Assembly (NCBI GenBank): GCA_004352715.1
Contig: SCFE01000017.1
Span: 2,024,572 to 2,088,571, forward strand
Source of the DNA: Hofstenia miamia
Lineage: Eukaryota; Xenacoelomorpha; Acoela
Direction of reading: 5' to 3'
Length of the DNA stretch: 64,000 nt
Made by a program: the position numbers and the translations under genes. The notes under the pieces are model-generated. The model did no database searches and was not told the origin of the DNA. It was given only the letters and a program-made list of their open reading frames with translations. Numbering within the stretch: the stretch's first letter is position 1; each line of letters starts with the position of its first letter. Below, in pieces: positions 1-11,100 of this stretch.

Positions 1-525
1 CACTGGAGTTTGAGCAGGCAGCATGGGTTAGAAGCAGGAGACAAGTGGTATGAGCACAAGCCACAGGGCGTCATAGAAAATGAGAAGGTTAAGATACTGT
101 GGGACTTCAACATACAGACAAGCAAGGTGATAGAAGCACGGAGGCCAGACATAGTAGTGGTAGACAAAGAGAAAAGATTAGGAACAGTGATAGACATAGC
201 AGTACCAAAGGATAGAAATGTAGAAAGCAAGGAAAAAGAGAAGATAGACAAATACAGAGAGTTGGCAGAGGAAATAGAAAAGCTGTGGAAGTTAAAGAAG
301 GTTGAAGTAGTCCCGGTAGTAGTGGGAGCACTAGGAGCAGTAAGTAAGAAGCATAAGAGATACTTGGAGGAGTTGGGGTACCAAAGTGGGGAGGAGCAGT
401 AGCACAGATGGCAGCATTGCTAGGAACAGTTAGAGTCCTGAGGAAAGCTCTCAGACTCCCTGGGAACTGGTGAGTTTCCTGAGCTGAGAGGGATACCAGC
501 ATGAAGCTGTGAGATGCAAGAATGA
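1..525 (+). mobile_element. R4/Dong-type non-LTR retrotransposon, 3' part (copy 1)
   Basis: This is the 3' end of a non-LTR element whose 5' part lies outside the window. The last ~130 codons (to 402) encode a C-terminal restriction-like endonuclease, with an ARRPDIVVV segment followed by VIDIAVP, the PD...D arrangement of R2/R4-type nucleases. A charged helix and the VVPVVVGALG tail typical of this group follow. The 3' UTR after 402 matches the 3' UTR of copy 2 almost base for base, ends in GATGCAAGAA and runs straight into a TAA repeat. Unlike copy 2, the nuclease frame here is open to near the tail, so this is the better preserved 3' end. The R4/Dong assignment rests on the nuclease type, the RT in copy 2 and the TAA boundaries; a related RLE-bearing clade is possible. 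Confidence 0.75.
10..402 (+). pseudogene. C-terminal restriction-like endonuclease domain of R4-type ORF (partial)
   Basis: The frame is open from the window edge to a stop at 400-402, so this is the 3' end of a longer ORF; no start is implied. In this class of element the nuclease nicks the genomic target to prime reverse transcription. The likely active-site residues are the PD pair in RRPDIVVV and the acidic residue in IDIAVP about 15 residues later, then a Lys/Glu-rich helix. The final residues (YQSGEEQ) differ from the expected family tail, and copy 2 has one extra base just before this point, so a small frameshift may have altered the last codons. Whether the full element is active cannot be judged because its RT is off the window. 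Confidence 0.65.
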
Positions 526-543
526 TAATAATAATAATAATAA
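526..543 (+). repeat. (TAA)6 junction between two R4-type copies
   Basis: Six perfect TAA units sit exactly between the 3' end of copy 1 and the 5' end of copy 2. Dong-type R4 elements are known to insert into TAA repeats, so this tract is probably both the target and the tail. A matching (TAA)5 tract ends copy 2 at 3713-3727. Confidence 0.85.
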
Positions 544-1499
544 GCTAAGAATCTCCGGACAACAGAGGGACTCCACAATCTGGAGCAAGGACTTGAGAAG
601 TGGCAATATAAGATCCACACAGACCAATGGACAACGGCACAAGTGGACAGATGAGCAGAACAGGATAGAATTGGAGTGTTACAGAAGAAGCTGACCAGAT
701 GAGAGGGGTTATAGGAAGAGAATATTGGAAGAATGGAAAAAGAAGAAATAGGATTAGAAGTTACAGAGCAGTGGCTTGCAGGTCAGGTCAGAAGGTTGAA
801 ACTGGATGAGAATAAGGGAAAAAGAAAAGCTGAACAGACAAAGCAAAAGGAAAATAAAGTGGCAGATGTAGTAGTAGTGGTATAAACAGCAGAAACCACA
901 GCTGTAGAAACAGAGATATCAATCAAGGAAGGAATGAAAAAAGAAATAGAAGACACAAGTAGGTTGCCAGTACCAAGAGGCATTAAAAGAAGCAAGTTAG
1001 CAGTAGAGACAGCAAAGGTTAACAAAGTATTAGAAAGGATAGATGCTAAGACTGTAACTGAGATAAACAGGTTAGTGTATGCAGGCGCATGGGAGGTGCT
1101 GAAGAATGTAGGCATGGACATGAACAAGACAGATAACAAGAAGATAAGGTAGACAGAAAGCCAGCATGGGAGAGAAGAATTGAGAATAAAGTGGCAAAGA
1201 TTAGACAGCAAATAGGGAAGATCAGGACAAGTAAGGCGGTGCAGGGTAGGTAAAGGTAAGACAATAGAAACTGCAAGAGAAGGGCTAAAGCAGAGCTTAG
1301 TTGCAGAAGCTGAGAAACTAAGAAAATATAGGGCAAGAGCAAAGCAGGCAAGAGACAATATGAAGTTTGAGATTCAAGAAGAAGATTCTACAAAGAACTA
1401 GATACAGGAGAAAAGGCTACAGCTAGAGCAGGCAAAGAGGCAGTAAGGTTCTGGGAGAATATATGGGGAAGTGAGGGACCAGAGATTGAGAATGAGCAG

Positions 1500-2462
1500 A
1501 TGGAGAAGGGCTTCAGACAAGAAGAAGAAGTAATCACAACAGCAAAGCTAAAGGAGGCATTAAAGAAGATGAAGAATTGGAAGGCGCCAGGCAGAGATGA
1601 GGTACATGGGTATTGGCTGAAGAGGTTCACAAGTGTTCTTGAAAGACTAGCAGTAGCATTGGAGGAGTGCGTGGTGAGTGGGTGTCCAGAGTTGATGGTA
1701 GTGGAAAGGACAGTTCTGATACAGAAGGACCCAAAGAAAGGCAGTGAGACAAGCAACTTCAGGCCAATAACATGTCTGAAAACAACTTGGAAATTGCTAA
1801 CTTCTGTGATTTCAAGTAGGCTGGCGTGTTACTTAGAACAGAACAGGTTGATACCAGAGGAGCAGAAGGGATGTAGGACAAAGACAAGAGAATGCAAAGA
1901 TCAGTTGTTAATAGACCAGGCAGTAGTGGAGAATTGTAGAAGAAGGAAGACAAACTTAGCAATGGCATGGATAGACTACAGGAAGGCATATGACAGCATA
2001 TCACATAGATGGGTATTGAGGACGCTAGAGGCCAATGGAATTTCACAGAAATGGGTTGAGTTTCTAGGAAGAGAGATGGGAAAGTGGCAGACTGAGATAG
2101 ACGGGCACAGGCTGAGGTTTAGGCGAGGCATATTCCAGGGAGACAGCTTAGCACCACTACTGTTTGTAGTTAGCTTAATCCCTATCACAGAAAAGTTAAA
2201 GGAGACAAGCATAGGGTATAAGATGGAGAAGAATGGTAGAGCAGTGAGTCACCTATGGTACATGGATGACCTGAAGATGTATGCTAGTTCAAGGAAGATG
2301 TTGCAGAAGCAAGTGGAGACATTGGAGAAAGCAAGCAGAGATTCAGGGTTGGAATTTGGATTAGGTAAGTGTGTGACAGTGACAATCACAAGAGGCAAGT
2401 GCGTAGATGGAGATGGTTTGAGGACGAGATTGAGGAAGTCAAAGAGGGGTACAAGTATTTAG
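1500..2462 (+). pseudogene. Reverse transcriptase domain of R4-type element
   Basis: This frame carries most RT motifs: KAPGRDEVHGYWLKR and FRPITCLKTTWKLLTS (fingers), AWIDYRKAYDSISH with the first catalytic Asp, GIFQGDSLAPLLF, and the YMDD box at about 2259-2270 (WYMDDLKMYA). It stays open from before 1500, but the following thumb and linker are in another frame (2369-3121). A frameshift near 2400 therefore breaks the ORF. The YMDD form and the order RT then endonuclease place it with RLE-bearing LINEs rather than APE-type LINEs such as CR1 or jockey. Confidence 0.8.
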
Positions 2463-3121
2463 GTGTGATAGAGAAAGATAGAACAATTCATGAGGAAATG
2501 AAGATTAGGCTAAGGAAAGAATACAAGAGGAGAGTAAGGAAAGTACTACAGAAGTCAGCATTAAATGGGCAGAATAGTATAAAGGCAATTAATACGTGGG
2601 CAATACCAGTGTTGAGATATTCCGCAGGAATAGTTAGCTGGAACAAGAATGAACTGAGGGAATTAGACAGGGAGGCAAGGAAGATACTAGCATCAGAGAG
2701 AGCATTCAACTTAAAAGGAGATGTAGATAGACTCTACATGGCAAGGCATAAGGTAGGGAAAGGACTACTAAGTGTAGAGGAAACTGTAGAAGCAGAAGCA
2801 CTAGGGCTAAAGGAATATGTAGAAAAGCAACCTAAGGGGTCAATATTGGAGGTCACTAAGGAGTTAAGGAAGATAAGAGCTGACAGTGAAGAAAAGAAGG
2901 TATACCAGAGTAGGATGGAATCAGAGAGACAAACAAGGTATAGGCAGAAGGCAATGCATGGAGAATACTGGAGGAACACAGAAAAGTGTGACAGAGAAGA
3001 TAGCAACAAGTGGTTAAAGAAAGCAGGACTTAAAAGAGAAACAGAAGCATTGATAATGGCAACACAGGAGCAAGCAATAAGAACAAACTGGGTGAAGAAG
3101 CATATAGACAGAAGAGTGTGA
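2369..3121 (+). pseudogene. RT thumb / linker region of R4-type ORF, shifted frame
   Basis: This continues the RT protein in the next frame. It includes KYLGVIEKD, INTWAIPVLRYSAGIVSW and VDRLYMARHKVGKGLLSVEE, segments typical of the post-RT part of this LINE group. It ends at a stop (3119-3121) that lies inside what should be the zinc-knuckle segment, which continues in frame from 3117 as CEIVDHLIAGCEKLAQ. The first cysteines of the expected CCHC knuckle seem to be lost at this frameshift. Confidence 0.7.
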
Positions 3122-3494
3122 GATAGTAGATCATCTGATAGCAGGGTGTGAGAAGTTGGCGCAGAATGAGTATAAGTTCAGGCATGACAAGGTGGGACGA
3201 ATGGTACACTGGAGTTTAAGCAGGCAGCATGGGTTAGAAGCAGGAGACAAGTGGTATGAGCACAAGCCACAGGGCGTCATAGAAAATGAGAAGGTTAAGA
3301 TACTATGGGACTTCAACATACAGACAAGCAAGGTGATAGAAGCACGGAGGCCAGACATAGTAGTGGTAGACAAAGAGAAAAGATTAAGAACAGTGATAGA
3401 CATAGCTGTACCAAAGAACAAGAATGTAGAAGATAGACAACTACAGGGAGTTGGCAGAGGAAATAGAAAGGCTCTTGAAGTTAAAGAAAGTTGA
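3117..3494 (+). pseudogene. Zinc-knuckle remnant and endonuclease domain, copy 2
   Basis: The segment starts CEIVDHLIAGCEKLAQ, continues KFRHDKVGRMVHW and enters the same nuclease (RRPDIVVV...VIDIAVP) as copy 1. A deletion at about 3430 relative to copy 1 (loss of the KEKEKI region) shifts the frame, so the protein ends early at 3494. The VVPVVVGALG tail is still readable in another frame downstream. Confidence 0.65.
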
Positions 3495-3712
3495 AGTAGT
3501 CCCGGTAGTAGTAGGAGCACTAGGAGCAATGAGTAAGAAGCATAAGAGATACTTGGAGGAGTTGGGAGTACCAAAGTGGGGAGGAGCAGTAGCATAGACG
3601 GCAGCATTGTTAGGATCAGCTGGAGTTCTGAGGAAAGCTCTCAGACTCCCTGGGAACTGGTGAGTTCCCTGAGCTGAGAGGGATACCAGCATGAAGCTGT
3701 GAGATGCAAGAA

Positions 3713-3727
3713 TAATAATAATAATAA
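3713..3727 (+). repeat. (TAA)5 tail of R4-type copy 2
   Basis: Five TAA units follow GATGCAAGAA, the same 3' terminus as copy 1. The sequence after it (AGCAAATTTACTGC from about 3737) resembles the 3' ends of the minus-strand LINEs at about 4510 and 12618, so the target may have been an older LINE tail. Confidence 0.8.
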
Positions 3728-4510
3728 GAAGAATCAGAGCAAATTTACTGCGCAATATATGCATTACATGAAATATTTCTTGCTACAAAATGTTTTTGTC
3801 CTCTAAATTGCCCTCCATTTTTATACCATCACGAAATCTTTCTGCTTCGTGAAGCAATAGGCATTGTAGTGCTGCTTTTCTTGAAAGGAAATATTTGCTA
3901 GATGTTGGGGCAATTTGCATTGTATTTGCGCTTTTTTTCTTGAGAAGTCATTGAAAAAAGTATTTTTAGCAATTTCTTTGAATTGCTCTGCATTTTTATG
4001 CAGTCACGAAATCAGACAAATAAATAAAACATAAACAAATAATTATCTACAAATTAATATGTACAATATATAATAATATAATCAATGTTTGAGTGAATAT
4101 TTATGTAGGTGCTCAATGTTGGATTTCCAAGAACTTTTCAAAAATTATTTCATTTTCTTCAATTTGTTTGCATTTACATCTACAATGCAATAAATTGTGT
4201 GTGTTCACATTGCATCAAATTCAACAAGACGCAATTTAAATTATACATACATGAAACAATTTGAACTTAATACAGTTGAACTCAAGTACTGGCTAAACCC
4301 TTTTTACCACAACATTCTTTACGCAGTACTGGCACCAATATTTATAATGCGAAATATATTTCTTTAAAAATGGCTTATAATTTTCAGAGTCAAATCCATT
4401 CAATATCAATTGCGGTAGAGTGCACCCGCGTATATTCATAGGTATGTTTCGAATGCATGAAGTGTATTACCGTCGCGTAATGTATACTGTTTTATTAGAA
4501 GAAATACGAG
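3728..4510. other. AT-rich spacer, no gene seen
   Basis: No coding potential is recognised. The piece near 3737 resembles a LINE 3' end (AGCAAATTTACTGC); the rest is low-complexity AT-rich sequence. Confidence 0.5.
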
Positions 4511-5757
4511 TCAAAGCAAATTTATTGCTGTAAATAAATAACACTAAAAAAAACTACAATACATGTATTTACAAAAGATTCAAAAGCAATTTATTGCTAC
4601 AAGAAAGAGGTACAAAAAAACTATAAACTACAAAACTACAAAAAGCTATTTACAAATATAATAAATATATATTATATTAAAATAAATGTAGTGTATTATT
4701 GTCATTAAGTAGGCATTGTCTATTAAAGAAGAATGTTCGCAACTTCTTTCTGAATTTCTTGTAATTTTTTTAAATTTAATTTCTCTATTTAAGTTATTCC
4801 ATAATTTAGTTGCTGTGTGGTGAAAACTATTAAAATATTTATCCAAGCATAAAAATGTTTGAGACCGTTCATTTAATTTAATATACTGTTTTAAAAACGA
4901 AATTGCGGCTTGACCAAATTTGAATTTAAATAATATTGATAACATATGCATTTGAATTTGATAATAAGGAGATAGTATTTTGTATTTTAATCGGTAATCG
5001 GATGCATTGTCATGTTTTTGTGCAAAATTGAGTATTTCAAGGGACCAATTAAAAGTTTTAGACAGGAGGATGCGATGTTTTGAATTAATATTTGTAAAGA
5101 GGAATGAGCAATATTGAAAGTGTGAAAGGCAGAGTGCATTTATTGATTGTTTGTGGTACGTATTTGAAATATTTCTGAGATGATAAAGATACCTAACTCC
5201 AGAAGCCATTTTTTTAATTTTCGCTTTAAAGAATTGTTCTAAATTTAAATCATTGTCAATTTCAACACCTAAATAGTTAATAGATTCGCTTTGCTTTATT
5301 GGAACATTATTTAATTTAAGTTCTGTGTTTTTTGTGAGATTTCTGTTTGTCTTAGGGGAGAATATTATAAATTGTGTGTTTTCAATATTTACTTTCAATT
5401 GATTATTTGAGAAATATTTTGTTAAATTTTCGATGTCATATTGGAGATTTTTAGTTGCATTAAAGGCATTTATATCANACATAGATTGCAAATAGAATAA
5501 GTCCGAGAACTGTGCCCTGTGGAACCCCACTGTCCGTCACAATATATTTTGATTTTTTACCATTAAGTTTAACTATTTGCTGTCGATTTTTAAGGAAAGT
5601 CATTATTAAGTTAACAGATTTGTTATCAAAGTTATAATATATTAATTTGTCCCTTAATATGTCAAAATTCATTGAGTTAAAAGCTTTGCTCAAATNTTAA
5701 GTTAACAGATTTGTTATCAAAGTTATAATATATTAATTTGTCCCTTAATATATCAAA
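4511..5757 (-). mobile_element. APE-type (CR1/jockey-like) LINE fragment, 3' half
   Basis: Read on the minus strand, this fragment begins inside the RT: SKAFNSMNFDILRDKLI carries the first RT Asp region (Asp changed to Asn), then SGVPQGTVLGLILFAIY. A single N at 5478 replaces the stretch that should hold the FADDT box, after which KYFSNNQLKVNIENT and YLGVEIDNDLN continue the thumb. The C-terminal part (to about 4646) has the RYLYHLRN and LWNNLNREIKF motifs of LINE ORF2 tails. The 3' UTR probably ends near 4511 (reverse of AGTCAAAGCAAATTTATTGC). The sequence at 5606-5665 is repeated at 5697-5757 across a second single N, an assembly sign. The element is 5'-truncated and non-functional. Confidence 0.75.
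4646..5693 (-). pseudogene. LINE ORF2 reverse transcriptase and C-terminal region (broken at N 5478)
   Basis: Two overlapping minus-strand frames (5475-5693 and 4646-5530) together give an RT from the SKAF(N) motif to the ORF2 C-terminus. The catalytic YADD/FADD box is missing at the N, probably because the assembler closed a gap with unsequenced bases. The last ~30 residues are low-complexity Ile/Tyr-rich and may lie past the true stop. It resembles the RT at 5929-6905, and both look like members of one CR1/jockey-like family. Confidence 0.7.
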
Positions 5758-5782
5758 CTAATAATAAAATATATATAGAATA

Positions 5783-5822
5783 AATGTGTGTGTGTGTGCC
5801 TGTGTGTCCATGTGTGTGGTGA
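5783..5822 (+). repeat. (TG)n microsatellite
   Basis: Imperfect TG repeat between two LINE fragments. Confidence 0.8.
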
Positions 5823-5928
5823 GCTCAGTGTAAAAAATCAGTAAATTTGTTTAGCATGTTTGTGTCTCCGATTGTATTTTGTCGATGTAAAAGTACGATT
5901 TTTATTTTTTATCCAAATTTTTTGTAAT

Positions 5929-6905
5929 TTATTCTTTCATTATCTTATTTTCGAAGTCATTCCAAATATTAGAGGCTGCTCGGTGAAAACTAGGATAGGA
6001 AATGCTTCTACAAATAAACTTATGTGATCGAGGATTTATCAAGAAAAGAAATTGATGGTCGGTCATATTTATACTTAAATAAAATTGAAACTGCATGGAA
6101 TTGTACTTGATATAGCGGGAAAATATATTATACTTTCGTCTGTATTCACTAACATGAGCATGCTTACGTGCAATATATAATGTTTTTAATGACCAATTAA
6201 AAATTTTTGATAATAAATAGCGGCTTTTTGTATTAAAATTTATGAATAAAAATGAATAATAATGTAATTGCGATAAACAAATGGCGTGTAATAATTTATC
6301 GTGACAATCTGGTCCAAGTATTTGGTATAAGTATCTAACGCCACAAGTCATTTTTTGTAACTTTTTTAGGAGAAATTTATCAAATTATAAATCTTTGTCA
6401 ATATCAACACCTAAATATGTAACATGATCACTTTGTTTTATTGGAATACTGTTAACAATAATTCGATCTTGTTTATTTCTTTTACAGAATTGGGGGAAAA
6501 TAAAATGAATTGCATTTTTTCAATATTAGCTTTTAATTGATTGGATGAGAAATACCTAAAAAGATTTTCAATATCACTTTGTAATTCTTTTTGTGGCCCC
6601 AAATGCATCATTATATCTGTATTTATGAGGCAAGTATCATCAGCAAATTGATNNNNNNNNNNNNNNNNNNNNTGATTGGATGAGAAATACCTAAAAAGAT
6701 TTTCAATATCACTTTGTAATTCTTTTTGTGGCCCCAAATGCATCATTATATCTGTATTTATGAGGCAAGTATCATCAGCAAATTGATATATTTCACTATG
6801 TTTTACATGTTTAATTATGTCATTTACATATATTGCAAATAAAATTGGACCTAATACTGTGCCTTGAGGCACTACTCGATCGGTTTTAATATAATCAGAT
6901 TTCAT
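5929..6905 (-). mobile_element. Second LINE RT fragment, same broad family, with internal gap
   Basis: On the minus strand the order is VVPQGTVLGPILFAIYVNDI, then an intact FADDT box (YQFADDTCLIN), RYFSSNQLKANIE, a frameshift near 6360-6440, then MTCGVRYLYQILG and SFLFINFNTKSRYLLSK. The catalytic FADD pair is present here, unlike in the neighbour. A 20-base N run at 6653-6672 sits between two copies of the same 115 bases (6538-6652 and 6673-6787), so part of the sequence, including the FADDT box, is written twice. It is truncated at both ends and broken by frameshifts. Confidence 0.75.
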
Positions 6906-6944
6906 AGGATCAGTGTTACACTGGGAGAAATTCCAAGTTACATA

Positions 6945-8150
6945 ATATTAGCGAGTGTTTGAAAGACAACGGTAGTAATCAACTTGTAAAGGCTAAGCGC
7001 AAAGTTATAAGGGAAAATAACAATGGCAAAAGAAATTGCATACAGCGTGAGATAAAGCTCTTGTTAGACAATTAAGGGAAACACAGCTACAGTCACTGAC
7101 CAAAGATCATTGTTTAAAAAGCTAAGAAAGCACGCAAAACCAAAGGAAGAGCGAATTCATTTAACTACAGATCTAGCCAATGGAATGAACTACTTTTTTA
7201 CCCGTTTTAACGACGATATAGTGAAGGGCGTTAGTTTTTAGTTGCCTCGCCGGGACGAGATTGTGCAACCAACAGTTTTCAATAAAGAGGTGAACAGAAT
7301 ATTTAGGTCGAATCAATTCGTATTATGCTTCTGGTCTAAACGGTTTACCTGCCTGGCTGTTCAAGAATTTTTCGTTACAATTGAGCACACCTTATACACA
7401 CATATTTCAACAAAGTTTTCATACTGAAACATACCCTGATGTCTTCAAAAGAGCTGTGGTTACTCCAGTTCCTAAAACATTCAATGCAGTACCAACTAAT
7501 TTTAAGCAATTTAAATCTATCGTTGTAACGCCACTATATGCGCGAGCCCTTGACAAAAATTGAGTTGAAAGAGTATTTGAAGATGGCTGTAAAACTAGTG
7601 AAAACAACCAATACGCCTATAAGAAAAATGGGTCAAGCATTAATGCACTCATATACACTAGCGATTTTATTGGAAAAGCGCTCAATACTGTATTGCAGAA
7701 CAGTAAATTGAATCGCATGAAAACAGCATCGCCATGGTTCGCAGCATGGTTGTACAGTTACATGAGCAATTGGAATCAGCGCATCAAGATTTCGTTTGAT
7801 AATTATTCAAAACCTATAGATGGATTAGTGGGTGCCCCGCAAGGTGATCCCATGAGTGGTCCACTGTTCATAGATGAAACCAATACGATAAGCAATGATG
7901 TTTATGATTGGATGTAGTAACTATGGATATATCCAAGTATTCCGATGATACACGCATTTTATGTGCAATTTCAATTAACAACTTCCGTGATGATTACGAT
8001 AAGTATGTGCAAATTGTAGAAGACGTTTCGCGGGTATCAGTACAGAAAAAGATAGGGCATATATATCACCATCATTAATTCATCAGAATGTCTGCGTCAG
8101 ATACAAGTGCCCATTTCCTTGCTGCAATTTCCCCAGGAAAAATCTAAATG
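6945..8150 (+). pseudogene. Degenerate plus-strand LINE reverse transcriptase
   Basis: This RT remnant is split over several frames. From left to right it shows GLNGLPAWLFK (about 7337-7370), DVFKRAVVTPVPK (about 7440-7477), ASPWFAAWLYSYMSNW (about 7727-7775), GAPQGDPMSGPLF (about 7831-7869) and KYSDDTRIL (about 7934-7960), the catalytic box in its YSDD form. Stops and frameshifts are frequent, so it is old. The opposite orientation and different motif wording show it is unrelated to the two minus-strand LINEs beside it. Confidence 0.65.
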
Positions 8151-11100
8151 TTGAAAGTAATGTTGAGGGCACAGTTGCATAGAAGAAACTAACGCGTTAT
8201 TTTACTTTTTTGGTGATCTATTCTAAATCGTTATGTAATGCTCAAAACATGATAATATTGATTCTTTCTTTTAGGTTATACAATTTTAGATTTTCTTCCA
8301 CACTAAATCGTTGGTTCGCTCGAATAACACAATAGTTTCAGTTTTCTCTTATAAATGAGCTAACTGCTTATACATCGGTTGAACTTTTTGATATATCTGA
8401 AAGTGTGTCAATTTTCCATCTATAAATATTCATTCCGTGTTATTCTGCTCTTTTCAGATTTTTTCCGAGTTTGTGTAGTTCTCAGATGCGGATTTGTTCG
8501 TTGCATCCCATCGGGTTATCAATGTTGCTTTCATGCGCTTTCATTGGTGTCTTAGCTACTACTTTCTTCATTAGTCACTATCATGGCATTATTATTTTGG
8601 TGCATATATCATGTTGTGCGTTTCCATGTTTTTCACAATCTCTTAGTCTGTAGCAATTTACTATAAATGCTATTCCACATCGAGTGCAGTTTGACGTAAA
8701 GGTTTTAACAATTCGTTTAATTCTTTAATTTTGAATGATTCCGTCGCAAACATCTTCATAAAGATTGGAATTTCGTTGCGTGTATATATATATAAAAGAG
8801 AAAGCGTTAGTCATTTTAATATGTATTATAGTATGATCTTTATCTATAATTTTATCATATCATACTTCCCTTTATAACCAGAAGACGCAATTCGTGTGCA
8901 AATGTCCAGAAATGTGATCCATGTACAATTTTGGTGCACTGCACGGATTACGCAAGCAAGTACCTGCCCACTAATGTAAGCCCATCCCACCTAGCCAAAA
9001 TCTTAAGAAAATTTCCAATTTCCTCTCTAGTAGTAAAGGTGACCAATCTCTCTGTCAAGTAATATACATTTGCAAAATCTAGCTGTGGTTTTCACGTTTT
9101 AATAACATTTCTCTTTAAACTGACGTGGACTACACGCAATCAATATTTTGGTGCATATGTATTTTTAGTAAGATGTTCTATATGACCTGCAAATAATTTG
9201 ATGTTATGAATATTTTTCTTTAACAAGTTAATTTTCCAATACCAGCAATTCTATTCTTCCCCTCCCCTTTGATGCTTGTCTAGTTTCCAGTTGGGTTTAG
9301 CATTCTATTCGTGGATCACAATGAGGTTGTTCAACATTGTGAGTCTTCACATACAATATATTGAATACAATTTTCTTCGAAACACACTCACGTAATCTGT
9401 CAATGTCCAAAATGATGATATCTTCAAGATACTGAGTATTTTGTGCTTTTAATGCATAGGTTTACACCTTTAAATACCTTAACCAAATATAATGTGTCTT
9501 AGTGCTAAGGCTCTTGAAGTTTTGTAAAATAGGAAAAATCATTTAATTGCTCATAGCGTTGCAGATTAATAAATCAAATTAAAGAGAAAAACACCTATTA
9601 ATTTTTTAGAAAAACGTCCAATAGATTTCATTTGTCAATCTTTGCAAAACGTATTTTTCCATTTCTAAATATCCCTTTGATGGCGGCGCGTGGCAACATA
9701 CTGTACCTTAGAGATTGAGCATTTTGTTGCAGATCACGTGTTAATTGGTAGCAAATAAGGTATATTGTAAAGTACAATTGTTAAGATTTGCTCCAGAAAG
9801 TTCAACATCATTCGATCTTATATAATCAAAATATTTTACTGCTTTATTTTTCTGATCAGTGAATAGAAGGAAGGGATAACTTTCTTATTCCAAAGTAAGG
9901 ATGTATGTTCTGTCTATCTGAGAAAGAACATCATTGTTTTCCATCAACAGATAACCAACTTCTCACAATGGAAACCTCAACATCATCATCAAACTGTGGC
10001 AAGTAATCATCAATAATAGCACAGGCAGTAGCAAGTCCTTGATTAATTAAATTGAATTTGTTAAAAATTGATTGCTAAATTCCTTTTAAAAATCTGAAAG
10101 TGTACAAATTCTTCAATCAATTTATTAGAAAAGAATTTGCATTTTACATAGTAACATTTTCTATATTACTTTCTATCACCATAAAATAACTTACTTTTCG
10201 TCGTTGCATGGCCTACGTAAGTTTAATGTTTGAGGTCTTAAGAAAATTTATTTCTGATTATTTTAGCACTATATTTATTAGAATATATGTGTTGAATTTT
10301 TCACATGTAAATATATTTGAAATTTGCTAGTAGCCTTTGCAATCAAAGTGGAATATTTTCAATTCACTCTCAATCACATTTTAAATGCTTGAAAATGCAT
10401 TAGTAAGAAACATATGTTTGTTTAAATTGCTGTTCTTCAATTTAATCTCCAATTATTTTCAAAAGTGAGTTTCAGAACATTTGCTAACTTTTTTTCTGCT
10501 TCAAAAGCACGCCTCCAAGTATTATAATTAAAGGTATGCATTTTACACAAAAGTAGCCATAAAATCATTACTAAATTATTGTAAAGAGAAAAAATTTAAT
10601 TTATTATTTACTTACTGTATATTAAATTAGTTTTCCAATTATAACACTTATGAGCATACATACAGCTAAAAATAGTGTGCAGAAGAAAAACTAAATTACA
10701 GTCTATTGAGAGAATCAAATTTTGAGGTTGTAGAAATCTATTCATATTAATTATTGCGTGCCAAGTGTGTGCAGCAGTTTCTTATGCTTTAAATCCAAAA
10801 TCACGTTGTCAAGTTTAGCAATTATCGAATAAATATTGATTATTGCGACTAAATTGTAATTTAATGCTGTGCAAAATTTGCCGGGGGTTGCTGGTGGTGT
10901 CTATAGACGAAGTTGAGTATATATACACAGAATCTAATACAATTTTTTTAGGAAGCGATGATATCTATGAATCTCGTACAAAAAATTTATTGGCATATAT
11001 GCCACTTGCTATTAAAACTTTAAATAATGAAAATGCACAAAAATTTTATTTTTCTCTTCACCAGTGGCGAAGCTGCTAATAACAAGATGGCGTCTAACGC

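Larger units (their letters stand above)
544..3712 (+). mobile_element. R4/Dong-type non-LTR retrotransposon, near full-length but degenerate (copy 2)
   Basis: This element of about 3.2 kb is bounded by TAA repeats on both sides and lies in the same orientation as copy 1. In order it shows a 5' region with a KWTDEQNR segment; a conserved INRLVYAGAW motif (about 1060-1090, frame 1); a PAWERRIENKVAK segment near 1160-1190 in another frame; a reverse transcriptase (1500-2462); a downstream segment with NTWAIPVLRYSAG; a zinc-knuckle remnant (DHLIAGCEKLA, from 3117); and the restriction-like endonuclease. The single expected ORF is split over several frames by indels, so this copy cannot encode a working protein. 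Identity to copy 1 across the shared 3' end is high (a few point changes plus small indels), which suggests both are fairly young. Confidence 0.8.

Noticed and set aside
107-502. Long minus-strand frames opposite the R4-type element (also 783-1358, 1046-1351, 1388-1756, 2488-3009, 3131-3764)
   Set aside because: They are antisense shadows of the purine-rich plus-strand ORF, giving Leu/Ser-rich pseudo-proteins with no motifs.
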